NCBI RefSeq assembly: GCF_032854445.1
Contig: NC_088302.1
Span: forward strand, 58,322,237 to 58,386,236
Reading direction: 5' to 3'
Length of the DNA: 64,000 nucleotides
From: Liolophura sinensis
Taxonomy: Eukaryota > Mollusca > Polyplacophora > Chitonida > Chitonidae
Each line of letters opens with the position of its first letter. Positions within the stretch are counted from its first letter, which is position 1. The translations under genes and the position numbers were made by a program. The notes under the pieces are model-generated. The model worked only from the letters and a program-made list of their open reading frames with translations. It made no database searches and had not been told where the DNA came from. This document shows positions 11,650 through 23,272 of this stretch, piece after piece.

Positions 11650-13029
11650 ATGTCTCTAGGAAATGTCTGGAATGTTACAGTGGCTACGCAAGCTGTGAAG
11701 GAACAGCTGTTGGCTAGCGGCTTCTCATTTAACGGGGTAGATTGTCCAATATATGATGTGGAGGAGCAAAGGCTCCTAGTTAGATATCGATGTCCGATCG
11801 AGGTGCCCGATGGCACTATTGGAGGTTTGATGTCCCGGTATGGCACGGTCCATTACGTCAGCCGGGAACATTACCTTTGTGATAGGTCACTTGAGAATGG
11901 TATGCGCCGTATTTACATGAGTGGTGTGACCGAGATCATTCCACAATCAGTTTCGGTTGGGAATTTTAGAATTCCTTTGTGGTACAGAGGTCAGGTCCAT
12001 GCCTGTCACATCTGTGGTAGCGCAGAACATTTCAAGGCCGACTGTCCTTTAAAGGATAAATGCCTCAAGTGTTAACAAGCAGGCCACTTTCAAAAGGACT
12101 GCCCGCTGAGCGATGAAAATGACAATGGCGATAATGACGATAACGATTGCAATGATAATGATGATGATGATAAAGATAGTAATGTTGAAGGTGACAATAA
12201 AGATGAGAATGAAGGTCGAGGAGACGATGATGGTAATTATAGTGAGGGACATGGGAATGATATGGAAATTGGGGTTTCTGGCGAGTCTGTTCCTTCCAGT
12301 CAACAAAATAAAGGGACTTTGGATAACTCTGCTGCTGACAACGAGGAAGCTGGAGAGTGGCAAGTTGTCACTAACTCCATGTCCTCCAGCAAAAAGATTC
12401 GAAATAAGCGCATTGATGCTACAAATCAGGTCCGGATGTTAAGCGAATCGCCAGTAGTAGGTGGGCCCCAGAGCCTTTGCGAGGCATCTTAGACGTCAAA
12501 TAGCCCGGAGTGGGTTGTTGGTATGAATCAAAACTCGAATTCCTCCTCACCCCCTAGATCATCAGAAATTTCGAACACTACGCCATCCTTTATTACGGAG
12601 ACGCAATCCAGTGGCGTGACGCCCTCCAAAGGTGCACTTGGTAAGAGCCCGTCCTTATGGGGTAGCACGTTCAGCCCTAACCCGTCTACAATGTCACAGT
12701 TAGACACTAGAGATATAGCAGATTGCCTTGATCCTCAGGGCAGCTCTCAGCAATCTGATATGTTTAGGGCTGGTGGAGAATCCAATATGGAGGAATCTCT
12801 TTCGGAAATGGATGCACCCGAAGACTTGCCTGCCCATACCAATGGCAAGGGTGAGGTCTTGGTACCTGTCTCAACATCCCTGGGGTCGTATTATCGCACA
12901 TTGCGACGAGACTTTAAAGTTGACAAGGTTAAAAAGCAGAGGAAGTTGACAACGTTGTCACAGGAGGATTTTGCTGAGGGTAGGGCAGCGATGTACAAGA
13001 AGTCCAGAAAAAAGAAAAAGAATAAATAA
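11650..13029 (+). pseudogene. B2 ORF1, gag-like zinc-knuckle protein (two in-frame stops)
   Basis: ORF1 of family B probably coats the element RNA. The start is ATG 11650 (MSLGNVWNVTVATQ). In order, it has an N-terminal domain of about 115 residues, a CHICGSAEHFKADC knuckle beginning at 12004, a second knuckle (CLKC...GHFQKDC) near 12061-12110, an acidic Asp/Asn-rich tract at about 12112-12260, a long Ser/Pro-rich region, and a Lys-rich end. One frame runs from 11650 to 13029 with a TAA at 12073-12075 inside the second knuckle and a TAG near 12490. B3 has a coding triplet at the first site. Length is about 460 codons. The stop codon is followed ten bases later by the ORF2 ATG. Confidence 0.85.
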
Positions 13030-13038
13030 ATATTAATA

Positions 13039-16000
13039 ATGGCTACTACAAAGTTCTTACAGTGGAACTGTAGAGGATTGAGGTGTAACCTCTCAGAGCT
13101 CCAGATGTTAGCTCAAGACCTTAATCCTGTAGCTTTTAGCTTGCGGGAAACTCTGATGACTGATACTAGTTATCAGTGTTGAGGTTATGTATCTCATCAC
13201 GCTGTTGCCACGTCTACGAATGGAAAGGCATCAGGGGGTTCTTTTCTTTTGATTAGGCAGGGTGTAATACACAATAGAATGGCACTATACACCGATTTGC
13301 AGGCGGTGGCGGTGCGTATCACACTGGGTATAGTATTAACAATCTGTTCTATTTATATACCACCTTCTACTACTCTTCACCAACAAGACCTGCAAAATTT
13401 ATATGACCAATTACCTAAACCGGGTCTTCTTTTGGGGGACTTTAATGCCCATAGTGTTCTCTGGGGTGACTCTAAACGTTATCAGAAGGGCTCTGTATTG
13501 GAGGATTTTATATCTAATAACTCTCTATGCGTCTTAAAAGATGGCACACATACTTACCTTCATCCTGCAAAGGGAATTTAATCGGTCCTTAATTTAGCTC
13601 TGGCCGATGCAGGGCTAAGATCGGAATTCAGCTGGAGCGTCCATGATGATCTGTGCAGAAGCGACCACTTCCCCACCATACTTACCCTTGAGGAGCCGGT
13701 ATCTTCCTCCCTTCCACGCTTTAATTATGATAAAGCAGACTGGCCCCGCTTTGCTGTTCTGTGTGGTGAAACACTTACTAGCGATCTTTTTCTTGATGCA
13801 GTTGATCCTATCCAGTTATTCTCGGATCAGCTAATCGATATAGCCTCTAAATGTATCCCGAAATCTTGTGCGGTTCCTCGTATTACGAAACCGTGGTTCA
13901 CGTAGGACTATAAACGAGCTAGGCGTTTCAGGAAACGTGCTGAGCGCGTGTACCGATATAGACCATCTCCCGGTAATTTAGACGATGTTAGGCGTACTCG
14001 AGCTAAATCTCGTAGGACTATCAAAGAGTCCAAGCGTGACTCTTGGAAAAGTTATCTTTCTAAGATTAATCATCGTACCCCTATGTCAAAAGTCTGGAAT
14101 ATGATCCAACGCATCAAACGCAAGGGATCCAATGTCACTGTCAATCATCTTAAAGACGGGAATAATTCTTTGACAGAAAAATTTGACATAGCCAATACGT
14201 TGGGCGCTTCTTTTGCGCACCATTCGTCTTCAGATAATTACTTGCCTCAGTTCCAGCATAACAAGAAACGGACCGAGGCCAGTCCTCTTGGTTTTACATC
14301 CTCAAATGAAGAATCCTACAATGCTACATTTTCTCTACATGAACTATCCGTATCCCTGAGCAAGGCCCATGACTCAACTCCAGGGCCAGATGATATCCAC
14401 TATCAGCTTTTACGACACCTTCCAGAATCTTCCTTGAGGGTGCTTCTTGGAATTTTTAATACCATTTGGATTTCCGGGAATTTTCCTGCCTCATGGCAAA
14501 ACGCTATTATTGTCCCCATCCCAAAGCCCGGAAAGGATTCCACCGATCCAAATAACTATCGTCCTATTTCCTTAACCAGTTGTGTATGCAAGACTATGGA
14601 GAGGATGATTAACGATCGCTTGGTTTGGTTTTTGGAGACTAATGAGTTGATAAGCGACATTCAATGTGGATTTCGAAAGAATCGCAGTATTGTTGATCAC
14701 CTTGATCGTCTAGATAAATTTATTTAGAACGGTATCGTTAATCGTGACCATGTCGTATCTGTCTTTTTTGATCTGGAAAAGGCATATGACACTACTTGTA
14801 AATATGGCATTATGAAAGATATGCATGGATTTGGACTTAGAGGTCGGCTTCCTGACTCTATTCGTAAATTCTTAGACCATCGTCACTTCCAAGTTCGTTT
14901 TGGGGCTACACTATCTGACTACTTTGAACAAGACCAGGGGGTTCCTCAAGGCAGCATTTTATCAGTTACTCTCTTTAGCATTAAGATTAATAGCCTTGCC
15001 AGAGTTTTATCTCCTAGTATGAATGCGTCCCTTTTTGTGGACGATCTTGGCATCTCTTGTCGAGGCAAAGGTATGCACACTATTGAGAGACAGCTGCAGA
15101 TTTGCCTTAACAAAATCCATGCCTGGGCACTGGAGAACGGATTTAAGTTCTCCAAGTCGAAGACTAACTGTGTACACTTTTGTCGGATGTACTTCCCCCA
15201 TGAAGACCCCAAGGTATTTTTAGATGGGTCCCCTATCAAGGTTGTGCCGGAGGCAAAATTCCTCGGGGTGATCTTCGATAAGCACCTTACATTTAAATCT
15301 CACGTTAATTATCTTAGAGCCAGATTTCTAAAGGCGCTTCATATTTTGAAGGTTGTCTCTAGTGCTCGATGGGGAGGGGATCATGAAACCCTACTTCGGC
15401 TCTATCGAGCCCTGATTCGTTCTAAGCTAGACTATGCCTGCAGTGTTTATGGAGGTGCGTCACGCTCCCAGTTGAAGAAACTCAATACTGTACATCACCA
15501 GGCCCTACGGTTGTGCTTAGGTGCTTTCCGTACCTCTCCTGTGGAGAGTCTGTATGTTGAAGCAAACGAGCCTCCCCTGGAGCTTCGAAGAACTAAACTA
15601 TCCTTACAGTATATCACCAAGCTTAGAGCCAATCCATCCAACCCAGCCTTCAACTGTGTCTTCCATCCGGAATTTGAAGACTTATATGCTCAGAAGCCAT
15701 CCATTGTTCCTCCACTATGTGTCCGCATCCAGGAACATGTGCAAGCAGCTGGACTTGGACTAGATACTATCACCCCCATACGCATCCAGGAAGATCCACC
15801 GTGGTTATGTCCTGAGCCTCAGGTTGATACCTCGCTCTCCTCCCTGAAGAAATCTTCCACCAACCCTTTAGTATACCAACAGGAGTTTAGTAATCTGTGT
15901 TCAAAGTATCCATTTTATCACCGTATATTCACTGACAGTTCCAAGAATGATGATGGCGTGACCTCTGCCGCTGTCCTTGGACCCAGAACCGTTTCAACTC

Positions 16001-16691
16001 GGTTTCCAAAATCCTGTTCTGTATTTACTGCGGAAGCCAAGGCAATTTTGTGCGCACTTCGGTCCATTCCAGAGCTAGGAGGTAGCAGATTTCTCATCTG
16101 CTCTGACTCCCTTTCCTGCCTCCAGGCAATTCGGGCTAGTTCGCCTGTACATCCAGACATTCTGTCTATCAGGGAGATGTTTAAACGACTTAATGAAGAT
16201 TTTATCATTGTCTTTTGTTGGGTGCCCGGGCTTATGGGTATCCCAGGGAATACTGCTGCAGGTAAAGCCGCGAAGGCGGCTTTGCATTCTTTTTACTACC
16301 CAAACTGACGTTCCATATTCACTTATTTGCTCCTATATCAAGCGCTTGTTTCAGGCTCAATGGGATGGCCAGACAACCAACAAACTGCATGATATTCTTC
16401 AGTTTGTTGGTCCAGCACCTTCCCTTTTACGGCATCGTCTCCGCTCTTGCATTCTGAAGAGGTGTCGTACGTGCTACGCATGGGTATTTGTTAAAAGGAG
16501 AAGATGCTCCTCATTGTTTTGCTTGTGATCAACGGTTCACAGTCAAGCACATATTGCTTGACTGTGGCGACTTTGCTCCTGTACGAGATTCCTTTTATCA
16601 CGTGAGCTCTCTTTCAGAACTTTTCAATTCTGTAGAAAGTGATACTATTTTTGACTTTCTCTCTGCCGTTGGTATGGCAGGAAAGCTGTAA
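13039..16691 (+). pseudogene. B2 ORF2 polyprotein (endonuclease, RT, RNase H), near-complete
   Basis: This enzyme would nick target DNA and reverse-transcribe the element RNA. From ATG 13039 (MATTKFLQWNCRGL) one frame continues to about 16308. The endonuclease includes LLGDFNAHSVLW near 13429 and a SDHFP box near 13660. The RT has PIPKPGKDS near 14518, FFDLEKAYD near 14764, QGVPQGSILSVTLFSI near 14935 and FVDD at 15034-15045. RNase H has FTDSS near 15928, EAKAIL near 16033 and CSDSLS near 16100, but its last acidic position reads GNTAAGKAA, where B1 and B3 have GNTAADEAA. In-frame stops lie at 13180, 13579, 13903 and 14725. A frameshift near 16300 displaces the C-terminal Cys/His part, which ends at 16691. 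Confidence 0.87.
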
Positions 16692-16855
16692 TTTTAAACT
16701 ACCGTCTGTGTTTGTTATGTGACTTCTGGTGTCCTTTTTGACTGAATAGTAAATGAATTATCTGTAGTAGATCGACTATTTGACGTTTTATTGTCGCGAT
16801 AAAACTGAAATATTGTTGAAATCGACGTTAAAACTTTCACTCACTCACTCACTCA

Positions 16856-16973
16856 CATGTACACATACATACATACATGTACACATACATACATACATGT
16901 ACACATACATACATACATATATACATGTACACATACATACATACATGTACACATACACACATACATACATGTA
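16856..16973. repeat. (CATA)n / CATGTACA microsatellite after B2
   Basis: This joins the ACTC tail of B2 to SINE2 copy 2. The regular unit is close to CATGTACACATACATACATA. Confidence 0.92.
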
Positions 16974-17326
16974 ACCGGCCCGGATAGCACAGTTGGTAGA
17001 GCGTCCGCTTCGGGACCGGTAGATCCAGGATCAATCCTTGGTCGAGTCACACCTAAGACTTTAAAAGTAACTTCCTCGCTTGTCGTTCAGCACGAAGGGG
17101 ATAGTGCAACGACTGGTTGACCGGTATCAGTATAATGGCTCGGGCGGGGCGTCTTACTTGCCTTCGGTAAGTCGTCTCAGTGATGCAGCACTAAATAAAA
17201 GAGCGGTGGAAATCCGTCCAAGGAGGCACATTACACGTGCATGCACCCTAATGATTCCTTCGTCGTCATATCACTGAAAAATTGTTGAGTACGACGTTAA
17301 ACCCCAAGCACTCACTCACTCACTCA
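16974..17326 (+). mobile_element. SINE2, tRNA-headed SINE, copy 2
   Basis: It has the same A-box head, body and ACGACGTTAAA plus ACTC tail as 10357-10675. It lacks about 10 bp after CTTTAAAAG and carries about 40 bp that copy 1 lacks before the tail (17219-17262, containing ACACGTGCATGCACCC). It lies in CATA repeat between the facing 3' ends of B2 and B3. Confidence 0.85.
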
Positions 17327-17610
17327 CACATACATGAACACATACATACATACATGTACACATACTTACATGCTCACATACATATACACATGCACACATA
17401 CATACATGTACATATACATGTACACATACATACATACATAGATACATGTACACATACGTATACATACATAGATACATGTACACATACATATATACATACA
17501 TACATAATACATACATGTACACACATACATGTACACATACATACATACATGTACATACATGTACACATACATACATACATACATGTACACATACATGTAC
17601 CCATACATAC
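17327..17610. repeat. (CATA)n / CATGTACA microsatellite before B3
   Basis: CATA and TGTACA units, with some CATAGATA variants, run to the GAGTGAGTGA tail of the minus-strand copy B3 at 17611. Confidence 0.92.
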
Positions 17611-17766
17611 GAGTGAGTGAGTGATTGTTTTAACGCCGCTTTTTACAATATTTTTAGTTTTAGAGAATAAAACTTCATGTAGTCGATCTACTACGGATAA
17701 TTCATTTACTATTTAGTGAAAAAAAACACCAGAAGTCACATAACAAACACAGACGGTACTTTAAAA

Positions 17767-20700
17767 TCACAGCTTTCCTACCATACCAATGGTAGAGAGA
17801 AAATCAAAAATAGTATCACTTTCTACAGAATTGAAAAGTTCTGAAAGAGAGCTCAAGTGATAAAAGGAATCTCGTGCAGGGGCAAAGTTGCCACGGTCAA
17901 GCAATATATGTTTGACTGTGAACCGTTGATTACAAGCAAAGCAATGAGGAGCATTTTCTCCTTTTAACAAATACCCATGCGTAGCACGCGTGTAACCGAT
18001 ACGACACCTCCTCAAAGTACAAGAGCGGAGACGATGTCGTGAAAGGGAAGGTGCTGGACCAACAAACTGAAGAATATCATGCAGCTTGTTGGGTCATCCC
18101 ATTGAGCCTGAAACAAGCGCTTGATATTAGAGCAAATAAGTGAACGCAAGAATATGGAACGTCAGTTTAATAACGTAATACAGGGTAATAACGGAATGCA
18201 GAGCCGCCTTCGCGGCTTCATCTGCAGCAGTATTCCCTGGGATACCCATATGCCAGGGTACCCAACAAAAGATAATGATAAAATCTTCTTTAAGTCGTTT
18301 AAACATCTCCCTGATAGACAGAATGTCTGGATGTACAGGCAAACTAGCCCGAATTGCCTGGAGGCAGGAAAGGGAGTCAGAGCAGATGAGAAATCTGCTA
18401 CTTCTTAGCTCTAGAATGGACCGAAGTGGCTTCCGCAGTAAATACAGAACAGGAATTTGGAAACCGAGTTGAAGTGGTTCTGGGCGCAAGGACAGCGGCA
18501 GAAGAAACGCCATCATCATTCTTGGAACTGTCAGTGAATATACGGTGATAAAATGGATACTTTGAACACATATTACTAAACTCCTGTTGGTATACTAAAG
18601 GGTTGGTGGAAGATTTCTTCAGGGAGGAGAGCGAGGTATCAACCTGAGGCTCAGGACATAACCACGGTGGATCTTCCTGGATGCGTATGGGGGTGATAGT
18701 ATCCAGCCAAAGTCCAGCTGCTTGAAGATGTTCCTGGATGCGGACACCTAGTGGAGGAACAATGGATGACTTCTGAGCATATAAGTCTTCAAATTCCGGA
18801 TGGAAGACACAGTTGAAGGCTGGGTTGGATGGATTGGCTCTAAGCTTGGTGATATACTGTAAGGATAGTTTAGTTCTTCGAAGCTCCAGGGGAGGCTCGT
18901 TTGCCTCAACATACAGACTCTCCACAGGAGAGGTACGGAAAGCACCTAAGCACAACCGTAAGGCCTGGTGATGTACAGTATTGAGTTTCTTCAACTGGGA
19001 GCGTGACACACCTCCAAAAACACTGCAGGCATAGTCTAGCTTAGAACGAATCAGTGCTCGATAGAGGTGAAGTAGGGTTTCATGATCCCCTCCCCATCGA
19101 GCACTAGAGACAACCTTCAAAATATGAAGCGCCTTTAGGAATCTGGCTCTAAGATAATTAACGTGAGATTTAAATGTAAGGTGCTTATCGAAGATCACCC
19201 CGAGGAATTTTGCCTCCGGCACAACCTTGATGGGGGACCCATCTAAAAATACCTTGGGGTCTTCATGGGGGAAGTACTTCCAACAAAAGTGTACACAGTT
19301 AGTCTTCGACTTGGAGAACTTAAATCCGTTCTCAAGTGCCGAGGCATGGATTCTGTTTTGGCAAATCTGCAGCTGTCTCTCAATAGTGTGCATACCTTTG
19401 CCTCGACAAGAGATACCAAGATCGTCCACAAAAAGGGACGCATTCATACTAGGAGATAAAACTCTGGCAAGGCTATTAATCTTAATGCTAAAGAGAGTAA
19501 CTGATAAAATGCTGCCTTGAGGAACCCCCTGATCTTCTTCAAAGTAATCAGATAGGGTAGCCCCTAACCCTAACCCTAACCCAATACGAACTTTGAAGTG
19601 ACGATGGTCTAAGAATTTACGAATAAAGTCAGGAAGCCGACCTCTAAGTCCAAATCCATGCATATCTTTCATAATGCCATATTTCCAAGTAATGTCATAT
19701 GCCTTTTCCAGATCAAAAAAGACAGATACAACATGGTCACGATTAACGATACCGTTCTTAATTAAGGATTCTAGAGGAATAAGGTGATCAACAGTACTGC
19801 GATTCTTTCGAAATCCACATTGAATGTCGCTTATCAACTTATTAGTCTCCAAAAACCAGACGAAGCGATCGTTAATCATCCCCTCCATAGTCTTGCATAC
19901 AGAACTGGTTAAGGAAATAGGACGATAGTTATTTGGATCAGTGGAATCCTTTCCGGGCTTTGGGGTGTGGACAATAATAGCGTTTTGCCATGAGGCAGGA
20001 AAATTCCCGGAAATCCAAATGGTATTAAAAATTCCAAGAAGCACCCTCAAGGAAGATTCTGGAAGGTGTCGTAAAAGCTGATAGTGGATATCATCTGGCC
20101 TTGTTGAGTTGAGTCATGGGCCTTGCTCAGGGATGCGGATAGTTCATGTAGAGAAAATGTAACATTGTAGGGTTCTTCATTTGAGGATGTAAAATCAAGA
20201 GGACTTCCCTCGGTCCATTCCTTGTTACTCTGGAACTGAGGTTAGCAATTATCTGAAGACGAATGGTGTGCAAAAGAAGCGCCCAACCTATTGGCTATGT
20301 CAAATTTTTCTGTCAAAGAATTATTCCCGTCTTTAAGATGATTGACAGTGACATTGGATCCCTTGACTTTGATGCGTTGGATCATATTCCAGACTTTTGA
20401 TATAGGGATACGATGATTAATCTTAGAAACATAACATTTCCAAGAGTCACATTTGGAATGTTTAATAGTCCTACGGGCTTTAGCTCGAGTACGCCTAACA
20501 TCGTCTAAATTTTGGGGAGATGGTCTACATCTGTACACGCGCTCAGCACGTTTCCTGAAACGCCTAGCTCGTTTACAGTCCTCCGTGAACCACGGTTTCT
20601 TAATTCGGGGAACCGCACATGATTTCAGAATACATTTGGAGGCTACATCGATTAGCTGATCCGAGAATAACTGGATAGGATCAACTGCATCAAGGAAAAG

Positions 20701-21447
20701 ATCGCTAGTAAGTGTTTCACCACACAGAACAGCAAAGCGGGGCCAGTCTGCTTTATCATAATTAAAGCGTGGAAGGGAGGAAGATACCGGCTCCTCAAGG
20801 GTAAGTATGGTGGGGAAGTGGTCGCTTCTGCACAGATCATCATGGACGCTCCAGCTGAATTCCGACCTTAGCCTTGCATCGGCCAGAGCTAAATCAAGGA
20901 CCGAATAAGTGCCTTTTGCAGGATGAAGGTAAGTATGTGTACCATCATTTAATACGCACAGAGAGTTATTAGATATAAAATCCTCCAATACAGAGCCCTT
21001 CTGGTTACGTTTAGAGTCACCCCAGATAACACTATGGGCATTAAACTCACCCAAAAGAAGACACGGTTTAGGTAATTAAACATATAAATTTTGCAGGTCT
21101 TGTTGGTGAAGAGTAGAAGAAAAAGGTATATAAATAGAACAGATTGTTAATACTATACCCAGTGTGATACGCACCGCCACCGCCTGCAAATCGGTGTTCA
21201 GTGCCAGTCTATTGTGTATTACACTCTGCCTAATCAAAAGAGAAGAACCGCTTGATGCCTTTCCATTCATAGACGTGGCAAAAGCGTGATGAGATACATA
21301 ACCTCAACACTGATAACTAGTATCAGTCATCAGAGTTTCCTGCAAGCTAAAAGCTATAGGATTGAGGTCTTGAGCTAACATCTGGAGCTCTGCGAGGTTA
21401 CACCTCAATTCTCTACAGTTCCATTGTAAGATCTTTGTAGTAGCCAT
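17767..21447 (-). pseudogene. B3 ORF2 polyprotein (endonuclease, RT, RNase H), broken
   Basis: The start is ATG at 21447-21445. The endonuclease (GEFNAHSVIW near 21050, SDHFP near 20825) is followed by a basic linker. A frame disruption lies near 20100, where B2 has the conserved PGPDD block. The RT runs from about 20050 to 18900 and keeps FFDLEKAYD, QGVPQGSILS and FVDD; an 18-bp in-frame telomeric insertion lies at 19565-19582. RNase H is split by a shift near 18500 and still has GNTAADEAA near 18220; the C-terminal Cys/His part ends at 17767. A TGA at 21304-21306 is shared with B2. The TAG shared by B1 and B2 is a sense GAG here (20581-20583). Confidence 0.85.
19565..19582. repeat. Interstitial telomere-like insertion (TAACCC)3 in the B3 RT
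   Basis: B2 reads GTAGCCCC then AAAACGAAC (minus-strand equivalent), while B3 reads GTAGCCCC, three TAACCC units, then AATACGAAC. Exactly 18 bp of TTAGGG-type repeat is present only in B3 and keeps the frame. TTAGGG is the usual metazoan telomere unit. Confidence 0.9.
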
Positions 21448-21456
21448 TATTAATAT

Positions 21457-22826
21457 TTATTTATTCTTTTTCTTTTTTCTGGACTTCTTGTACATCGCTG
21501 TCCTACCCTCAGCAAAATCCTCCTGTGACAACGTTATCAACTGCTTTTTAACCTTGTCAACTTTAGAATCACGTCGCAATGTGCGATAATACGACCCCAG
21601 GGATGTTGAGACAGGTACCAAGACCTCACCCTTGCCATTGGTATGGGTAGGCAAGTCTTCGGGTGCATTTATTTCCAAAAGACATTCCTCCATATTGGAT
21701 TCTCCACCAGCCCTAGAAATATCAGATTGCTGAGAGCTTCCCTGAGGATCAAGACAATCTGCTATATCTCTAGTGTCTAACTGTGACATTGTAGACGGGT
21801 TAGGGCTGAACGTGCTACCCCATAAGGACGGGCTCTTACCAAGTGCACCTTTGGAGGGCGTCACGCCACTGGATTGCGTCTCCGTAATAAAAGATGACGT
21901 AGTATTCGAAATTTCTGACGATGTAGGGAGTAAGGGGGTATTCGAGATTTGACTCATGCTGACATCCCACTCCGAGCTATTTGACGTCTGAGATGCCTCG
22001 CAAAGGCTCTGGGGCCCACCTGCTACTGGCGATTCGCTTAACATCCGGACCTTATTTGTAGCATCAATACGCTTTTTTCGAATCACTTTGCTGGAGGACA
22101 TGGAGTTAGTGACAACTTGCCGCTCTCCAGCTTCCTCGTTGCCAGCAGTAGAGTTATCCAAAGTCCCTTTATTTTGTTGACTGGAAGGAACAGACTCGCC
22201 AGAAACCCCGAATTCCATATCATTCCCATGTCCCTCACTATAATTACCATCATCATCTCCTCGACCTTCATTCTCATCTTTATTGTCACCTTCAACTTCA
22301 TAAACATTACTACCTTTATTATCATCATCATTATCATTGCAATCTTTATCGTCATTATTGCCATTGTCATTTTCATCGCTCAACGGGCAGTCCTTTTGAA
22401 AGTGGCCTGTCTGTATACACTTGAGGCATTTATCCTTTAAAGGACAGTCGGCCTTGAAATGTTCTGTGCTAGCACAGATGTGACAGGCATGGACCTGACC
22501 TCTGTACCACAAAGGAATTCTAAAATTCTCAACCGAAATGATCTCGGTCACACCACTCATGTAAATACGGCGCATACCATTCTCAAGTGACCTGTCAAAA
22601 AGGTAATGTTCCTGGCTGACGTAATGGACCGTGCCATACCGGGACATCAAACCTCCAATAGTGTCATCGGGCACCTCGATCGGACATCGATATCTAACTA
22701 GGAGCCTTTGCTCCTCCACATCATATATTGGACAATCTACCCCTTTGAATGTGAAGCCGCTAGCCAACAGCTGTTCCTTCACAGTATGCGTAGCCACTGT
22801 AACATTCCAGACATCTCTAGAGACAT
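21457..22826 (-). pseudogene. B3 ORF1, gag-like zinc-knuckle protein (start region shifted)
   Basis: The frame is open without a stop from about 22797 to 21457, roughly 446 codons, covering the N-terminal domain, the CHICASTEHFKADC knuckle, a second knuckle (CLKCIQTGHFQKDC), an Asp/Asn-rich acidic tract, a Ser/Pro-rich region and the Lys-rich end. The start equivalent to the B2 ATG is at 22826, but a one-base loss in the fourth to fifth codons shifts the frame, so the long open stretch has no upstream ATG of its own. It is therefore listed as broken, although it is the best-preserved ORF1 here. Confidence 0.82.
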
Positions 22827-23252
22827 TGATTGGTCCCTTTAAGACATTACGCCCATTCCCTACTAACTACATTAGGCGATTGTATACATCAACCGGTTGT
22901 ACACCTCCCTGTATTACAAGCTTAAGGCTTAAGGATCTATTTACTCGTCCTGCCCACAACATTGTGGGCCAGGGCGAGAACTACTACCCTAAAGAGAGGA
23001 CCACAACTATGCGTTTGGAACAGTGTGGATGCTGAGTGCATATTACAAAGTGGAAAAATATGTACAGGCTATTTACAGAGAAGCTAGTGAATACGTCCTG
23101 CCTCTAAGAGCGACAGAACGTAATGTCGCACCACCCTCAGACTAGGTGACCACTAAACAAATGCTGAGAGCACAAAGGCTTGTTCCACGGCCAGCCAAAG
23201 GGTAACTCTATTTACAACCCCCCTCACCCACTAGCCAAGAGAACAACTAAAC

Positions 23253-23272
23253 TTCGTGCAAGGATGCACGAA
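23253..23272 (-). promoter_or_regulatory. Conserved hairpin in family B 5' UTR (B3)
   Basis: The same 8-bp stem as in B1 and B2 (TTCGTGCA with TGCACGAA), loop TCCT on the element strand. Confidence 0.5.

Larger units (their letters stand above)
10806..16855 (+). mobile_element. Non-LTR retrotransposon family B, copy B2 (complete layout)
   Basis: This copy is complete in outline: 5' UTR about 10806-11649, ORF1 11650-13029, ORF2 13039-16691 and a 3' UTR ending in (ACTC)n at about 16838-16855. It serves as the reference for B1 and B3 because its ORF2 stays in one frame for over 3 kb with only four stops, and it retains all endonuclease and RT motifs. B1 lies upstream in the same orientation, and B3 lies downstream in the opposite orientation about 0.75 kb away, so B2 and B3 form a large inverted repeat. 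CATA repeat abuts both ends, so no target duplication can be defined. Confidence 0.9.

Noticed and set aside
12113-12442. Alternative-frame ORFs over the acidic tract of family B ORF1, with Met/Ile-rich translations (also 22083-22440 and 5361-5816)
   Set aside because: They are shadows of the GAT/AAT-rich coding tract read in other frames. The knuckle-bearing frame is the conserved one.
19560-19585. A chromosome end or telomere-associated region
   Set aside because: There are only three units, inside the RT frame of B3, with B3 sequence continuing on both sides.
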